Part shown: positions 60,355 through 64,000 of the stretch, piece by piece
Position numbering within the stretch: position 1 is the stretch's first letter
Layout: each line of letters begins with the position of its first letter
Source of the DNA: Deinococcus sp. Marseille-Q6407
GTDB lineage: Bacteria > Deinococcota > Deinococci > Deinococcales > Deinococcaceae
NCBI RefSeq assembly: GCF_946848805.1
Contig: NZ_CAMPFU010000002.1
Location: 952,501 to 1,016,500, forward strand
DNA: 64,000 nt
Reading direction: 5' to 3'
The notes under the pieces: generated by a model
The model's database searches: none
Seen by the model: the letters and a program-made list of their open reading frames with translations, nothing else
What the model was told of the DNA's origin: nothing
Position numbers and translations under genes: made by a program

Positions 60355-62174
60355 AGCCGTCTCCAGCGCCGGTCCTCACCGATCAGACGGTCGGCGTCGT
60401 CGGGGCCCCAGGTACCGCTGGTGTACAGCTGCGGGCGGCCCTGGCCTTCCCAGGCGTCGATCAGGCCCTGCACAATGCGCCAGGATTCCATCACTTCCTC
60501 CTCGCGGGGAAACAGCGAAGCGTCGCCGGTCAGGGCGTCCAGCAGCAGGCGCGAGTAAGGGCTCTCCAGCGGCGCACCGAACGCGTCGTAGCGGAAGTCC
60601 ATCACCACCTCGCGCAGGTCCATCTCCTGCCCCGGCATCTTGGAGCTGATCTTGAGGCTGACCCCTTCATCCGGCTGAATCCGGAAGGCCAGCACGTTGC
60701 GCTCCACATTGGGAAAGATGCTCAGCGGCGGGCGCTTGAAGACCACCGCGATTTCCGTGACTTTTTTGGGCAGCCGCTTGCCGGTCCGCAGGAAAAACGG
60801 CACACCCTGCCAGCGCCAGTTGTCCACTTCCAGCCGCACCGCTACGTAGGTGGCCGTCCGCGAGTCGGGGCTGACGCCTTCCTCGTCGGTGTAGGCGGCC
60901 AGCCGCTCGCCGTAGAGGGTGCCGGCTGCGTACTGCCCGCGCACCGCCACCTGATCGGCCGTTTCGGGGGTAATCCGGCCAATCGCCTGAAAGACTTTGA
61001 CTTTCTCGTCGCGCAGGGCATCGGGCGAGCCGGGCGCAGGCGGTTCCATCGCGGTCAGGGCCAGCAGCTGCAGCAGGTGATTTTGCAGCATGTCGCGCAC
61101 CACGCCGGCTTCCTCGTAGTAGGCGGCGCGGCCTTCCAGCCCCAGGTCCTCGGAGGCCGTGATCTGCACATGGTCAATCAGGTTGCGGTTCCACAGTGGC
61201 TCGAAAATGGCGTTGCCGAACCGGATCGCCAGCAGGTTCTGCACCGTTTCCTTGCCCAGATAATGGTCAATGCGGTAAATCTGCGACTCGTCCCAGTAGC
61301 GGGTCAGCCGGGCCTGCAACTCGCGGGCCGATTGCAGGTCGCGCCCGAACGGTTTTTCGATCACCAGCCGGCGCCAGCCCTCGTCCTGACGGTGGAGGCC
61401 CTGCCCGGCCAGCCCGTCGCTGACGGTGATAAACAGGCTGGGCGGCAGCGAGAGATAAAACAGGGCGTTGGACGTATCGCGCTCGTCACAGAAAGTGGCG
61501 ATCTGGGCATAGACATCCGGCTGCGAGAGGTCGCCAAAACGGTAATCCAGCGTCTGCAAGAAGGCCTGCAGGCTGCCCTCGTCAATCTGGTCGGTTTCGC
61601 TGCTTTCGCGCAGGGCCTTTTCCACGTAGCTGCGGAACTCGCCCGCCGCCATCTCCTGGCGGCCGATACCCAGCACCTGCACCGCGCTATTCAGCAGGCC
61701 GTCTTGGAACAGCCCAAAAATGGCCGGCAGCAGCTTGCGCCGCGAGAGATCACCGGTGACCCCGAAAATCACCAGCGTGGCCGGCTCGGGGGCGCTCTGC
61801 CGGTGCATCACGTCGCGGAAAGGGTTGCCGACCGGCTCCGTGGCCGCGCCTGGCTGAGTCTGACCCGCCGGGGCAGCGGCGGCGGCCGGTTGCGGTTTGG
61901 GCGCAGGCTGAGAAGCGGCGCGCTTCTTGCCGGCCGCTTTTGGAGCGCTGGCTTTGGCCGCCTTGGCCCCCTTCTGGGCCTTGGCCGCTTTCGGGGTTTT
62001 GACAGCTTTCTGGGTTTTGTCAGCTTTCTGGGCCTGAGCAGTTGCCTGGGCCTTGCCGGCCTTCTGGCTGCTTTTAGCGCTGGCGGTGTCGGCCACCCCG
62101 CGGCTGGCCTTTACCTTGTCCTGGCTGGCCTTGGTTTTATTGGCCTTGCTGGCTTTGGGAGATTTGCTGCTCAT
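60351..62174 (-). CDS. zwf: Glucose-6-phosphate 1-dehydrogenase with Lys/Ala-rich N-terminal extension
   Basis: First enzyme of the oxidative pentose phosphate pathway. The catalytic part starts near residue 131 with [15 protein letters not shown] (NADP site) and includes [13 protein letters not shown], the family signature with its catalytic His and Lys, and ends normally. Ahead of it lie ~115 residues rich in Lys and Ala, repeated as KAxK/KASK/KTQKA-like units followed by a Pro/Ala linker. The ATG overlaps the gnd stop (ATGA), so the extension is part of the annotated frame. An alternative start at Met123 (MHRQSAPEP) would give a normal-length enzyme. Confidence 0.93.
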   Translation of the reverse strand: MSSKSPKASKANKTKASQDKVKASRGVADTASAKSSQKAGKAQATAQAQKADKTQKAVKTPKAAKAQKGAKAAKASAPKAAGKKRAASQPAPKPQPAAAAAPAGQTQPGAATEPVGNPFRDVMHRQSAPEPATLVIFGVTGDLSRRKLLPAIFGLFQDGLLNSAVQVLGIGRQEMAAGEFRSYVEKALRESSETDQIDEGSLQAFLQTLDYRFGDLSQPDVYAQIATFCDERDTSNALFYLSLPPSLFITVSDGLAGQGLHRQDEGWRRLVIEKPFGRDLQSARELQARLTRYWDESQIYRIDHYLGKETVQNLLAIRFGNAIFEPLWNRNLIDHVQITASEDLGLEGRAAYYEEAGVVRDMLQNHLLQLLALTAMEPPAPGSPDALRDEKVKVFQAIGRITPETADQVAVRGQYAAGTLYGERLAAYTDEEGVSPDSRTATYVAVRLEVDNWRWQGVPFFLRTGKRLPKKVTEIAVVFKRPPLSIFPNVERNVLAFRIQPDEGVSLKISSKMPGQEMDLREVVMDFRYDAFGAPLESPYSRLLLDALTGDASLFPREEEVMESWRIVQGLIDAWEGQGRPQLYTSGTWGPDDADRLIGEDRRWRRL

Positions 62175-63211
62175 TCGGGGTCCTTCACGCGCTGCTGGCC
62201 AGTTTCACCCAGCTGTTCGGCGGCGCTGGTCTGGGCAGGGTTGATATCCGGCACCAGCCCCTCTTCGCGGTGGGCTTCCACCGTCTTGACGGCGTGGCCG
62301 CCAAACGCGCGGCGCATCACGCTGAGCATCTGGCCGGCGTAGCTCAGCTCCTGCTGGCTAAGGAAACGCATCTGGGTGGCCAGGGTGATGACCGGGGTGG
62401 GCACGCCTTCTTCAATCGAATCAATGATGGTCCAGCGGCCCTCGCCCGAGTCGGCCACGTAATCGCTCACACCACTGAGGTCGGTGTCGGACTGCAGCGC
62501 TTCGGCGGTCAGGTCCAGCAGCCAGGAGCGGATCACGCTGCCGTGGCGCCACAGTTCGGCAATCTGGCCCATATCCAGCCCGAAATCGTCCTTGGCCCGC
62601 ATCAGCTCGAAGCCCTCGGCGTAAGCCTGCATCATGCCGTACTCGATGCCGTTGTGGACCATCTTCACGTAGTGCCCCGAGCCGCTCGGGCCCATCCGGC
62701 CCCAGCCACGGTCGGGCGCCGGGGCCAGCGTTTCCAGCAGCGGCCGCAGGCGCTCCACCGCCTCCTGCTCGCCGCCCACCATCATGGCGTAGCCTTCCTT
62801 GAGGCCCCAGACCCCGCCGGACGTGCCCACGTCCACATAGTGCAGGCCCTGGGCACGCAGTTCCTCGGCGCGGCGCATGGTGTCTTTGTAGTTAGAGTTG
62901 CCCCCGTCAATGATGATGTCGCCCGGCGCCATCTGGGCGGCCAGATCGTCCAGCACGCTCTGGGTGATGGGCCCGGCCGGCACCATCATCCACACGGCCC
63001 GGGTGCCGGGTTCACCCAGCTGCTCCAGCATGGCGCCCACGCTGGCCGCTCCTTCCATGCCCTGCTCGGTCAGCCCGGCCACCACGGCGGCGTCGCGGTC
63101 AAAGCCCACCACCCGGCAGCCGCCTGCCAGAAGCCGGCGCACCATGTTGCCGCCCATCTTGCCCAGGCCGATCATGCCCAACGCTGCTGCGGTTTTCGTC
63201 GTTGCTGTCAT
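62171..63211 (-). CDS. gnd: 6-phosphogluconate dehydrogenase (decarboxylating, YqeC/GndA-like short form)
   Basis: A 346-residue NAD(P)-dependent enzyme that makes ribulose-5-phosphate and CO2. Rossmann motif [13 protein letters not shown], then [20 protein letters not shown] and the catalytic [19 protein letters not shown] with Lys and Asn. The short length indicates the YqeC type, not the ~470-residue form. The start is ATG 63211: TATCAT lies 6 bases upstream. It is first in the gnd-zwf-opcA operon. Confidence 0.93.
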   Translation of the reverse strand: MTATTKTAAALGMIGLGKMGGNMVRRLLAGGCRVVGFDRDAAVVAGLTEQGMEGAASVGAMLEQLGEPGTRAVWMMVPAGPITQSVLDDLAAQMAPGDIIIDGGNSNYKDTMRRAEELRAQGLHYVDVGTSGGVWGLKEGYAMMVGGEQEAVERLRPLLETLAPAPDRGWGRMGPSGSGHYVKMVHNGIEYGMMQAYAEGFELMRAKDDFGLDMGQIAELWRHGSVIRSWLLDLTAEALQSDTDLSGVSDYVADSGEGRWTIIDSIEEGVPTPVITLATQMRFLSQQELSYAGQMLSVMRRAFGGHAVKTVEAHREEGLVPDINPAQTSAAEQLGETGQQRVKDPE

Positions 63212-63300
63212 GGGGGCATGATACGCGCCCTCTGCCCAGCTCAGGCTCAGAAATAAGCCCCCGTGAACCCTTCCGGAAACCGCGCCGCAGCGACCCGAAT

Positions 63301-63972
63301 TTATGGCGCCGGTGAGAGCAGTGGCAGGGCCTGGGCAGGCGTGGACACGTCCTGCAGGACATCTGGCCCCAGCGTCAGAAACAGCAGCAGGAATATGATG
63401 ACCACCACGCCGTTGTTCATGCCGTGCAGCAACATGGAGTAGCGCAGGCCCCGGGTGCTGGCGGCGCGCCAGGTCAGCAGGCCCAGCCACAGCTGCGGCA
63501 GCGGCAGGGTGCCGGGCATCAGATTATGCGACTGGGCGAACACCACCGCCGAGGCCACCCCCAGCACTGCACTGACAGCGCGGTGAAAGCGGGCCGGCAG
63601 CACCCTGTCCAGGCCCAGCCGCAGCAGCAGCGGAATACCCCGGAACAGCAGTTCCTCGACCACCGGCGCCAGCACGGTGAGCAGCAGGGCTGCGCCGGCC
63701 AGAATCAGATACGGGTTGGAGCCGCCCAGGCCCGTCTGAAACGCCTCACCGATACCGGCGGCGTTGTCTTCGCTCATGGCGAACTGCGGCAGCAGTGTTA
63801 GGGGCAGCAGCAGCAAGTAGCCGCCGTAAGCCAGGCCCAGGTCGCGCACGGTCTTGCCCAGCGGACTGGCCTGCGCGTAGGCCAGCTGCCAGCGCCGCAG
63901 CAGACCGGGCCGGCGGCCGGGAGGCTCCGGCGGCGGTACAGATACGGGTGGCTCAGAAGCAGGCTGGGGCAT
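63301..63972 (-). CDS. CPBP-family intramembrane metalloprotease
   Basis: A 223-residue membrane protein with five to six helices and the CPBP motifs: VVEELLFRGI (EExxxR), FAQSHNL (His) and HGMNNGVV (His/Asn), as in type II CAAX-prenyl-protease-like (ABI) proteins. In bacteria these act on membrane peptides or serve as immunity proteins. The ATG at 63972 lies near the right edge of the window; nothing follows for 28 bases. Confidence 0.85.
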   Translation of the reverse strand: MPQPASEPPVSVPPPEPPGRRPGLLRRWQLAYAQASPLGKTVRDLGLAYGGYLLLLPLTLLPQFAMSEDNAAGIGEAFQTGLGGSNPYLILAGAALLLTVLAPVVEELLFRGIPLLLRLGLDRVLPARFHRAVSAVLGVASAVVFAQSHNLMPGTLPLPQLWLGLLTWRAASTRGLRYSMLLHGMNNGVVVIIFLLLFLTLGPDVLQDVSTPAQALPLLSPAP

Positions 63973-64000
63973 CTAGCGGCGTTTCCTGGCTGCCTTGCGG

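Noticed and set aside
60297..62342. A 681-codon plus-strand frame opposite zwf
   Set aside because: Antisense shadow of zwf and gnd with no recognisable domain; Leu-rich end mirrors the Lys/Ala repeat tail.

Overview
The window is chromosomal DNA from a Deinococcus species. The evidence is the very high GC content, the gene complement (a DrRRA-like response regulator and kinase, futalosine-type UbiA prenyltransferase, YugP, SpoVS, PSP1/YaaT, a PolX/PHP protein, an OpcA/Zwf/Gnd cluster), and a strong bias to leaderless promoters, in which a -10 box of the form TANNNT lies 5-8 bases before the start codon. The species cannot be named from this sequence. I see no prophage, plasmid functions or CRISPR array; most of the window is ordinary housekeeping DNA with a few scars.

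Layout. 1-9 kb: end of an MFS gene, cell-wall amidase, glutaredoxin-like protein, FtsY, an MFS exporter (apparently frameshifted) with a divergent winged-helix regulator, lipoate ligase, PolX-like nuclease, FKBP, signal peptidase I. 9-16 kb: secreted protein, metallo-beta-lactamase-fold hydrolase, two tandem alpha/beta hydrolases (one frameshifted), CYP152-type P450, LepA. 16-18 kb: a 1151-bp IS4-like element inserted with a 5-bp duplication into a GNAT-like gene; exported RidA. 18-20 kb: tRNA-Leu, YaaT, then tRNA-Pro/Gly/Arg on the minus strand. 20-29 kb: UbiA, an AT-rich MITE-like segment, a small class III cyclase, the two-component pair, ArgR, CoaBC, FtsH. 29-36 kb: OAH sulfhydrylase-like enzyme, IlvE, Nudix plus IMPACT pair, large exported hydrolase, MnmE, tRNA-Ala. 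36-44 kb: P-loop kinase, ABC exporter, a divergent SRPBCC/TetR pair around a perfect 16-bp palindrome, U32 peptidase. 44-53 kb: CZB protein, MFS, two rhodanese genes (one fused to a SufT-like domain), YugP, SpoVS, a P450/aminotransferase deletion scar, TmrB-like protein, dGTPase. 52-64 kb: T-box leader and glycyl-tRNA synthetase, stress and envelope proteins, EtfBA with a phospholipase A2-like lipoprotein, the gnd-zwf-opcA operon, CPBP protease.

How the genes work together: gnd, zwf and opcA overlap by 4 bp each and supply most of the oxidative pentose phosphate pathway (NADPH). EtfBA forms an electron-transfer flavoprotein. Amino-acid functions are scattered (ArgR, IlvE, MetY-like, GlyRS under T-box control). 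Protein secretion and quality control are represented by FtsY, signal peptidase I, FtsH, YugP and FKBP.

The observations most worth a second look are the histone-H1-like Lys/Ala tail on glucose-6-phosphate dehydrogenase, the palindrome that holds a start codon in its loop, the PolX homologue with a decayed polymerase core, CoaBC lacking its expected active-site cysteine, the T-box leader, the IS insertion and MITE-like element, and the deletion chimera at 49.3 kb. I found no clearly new multi-gene system.
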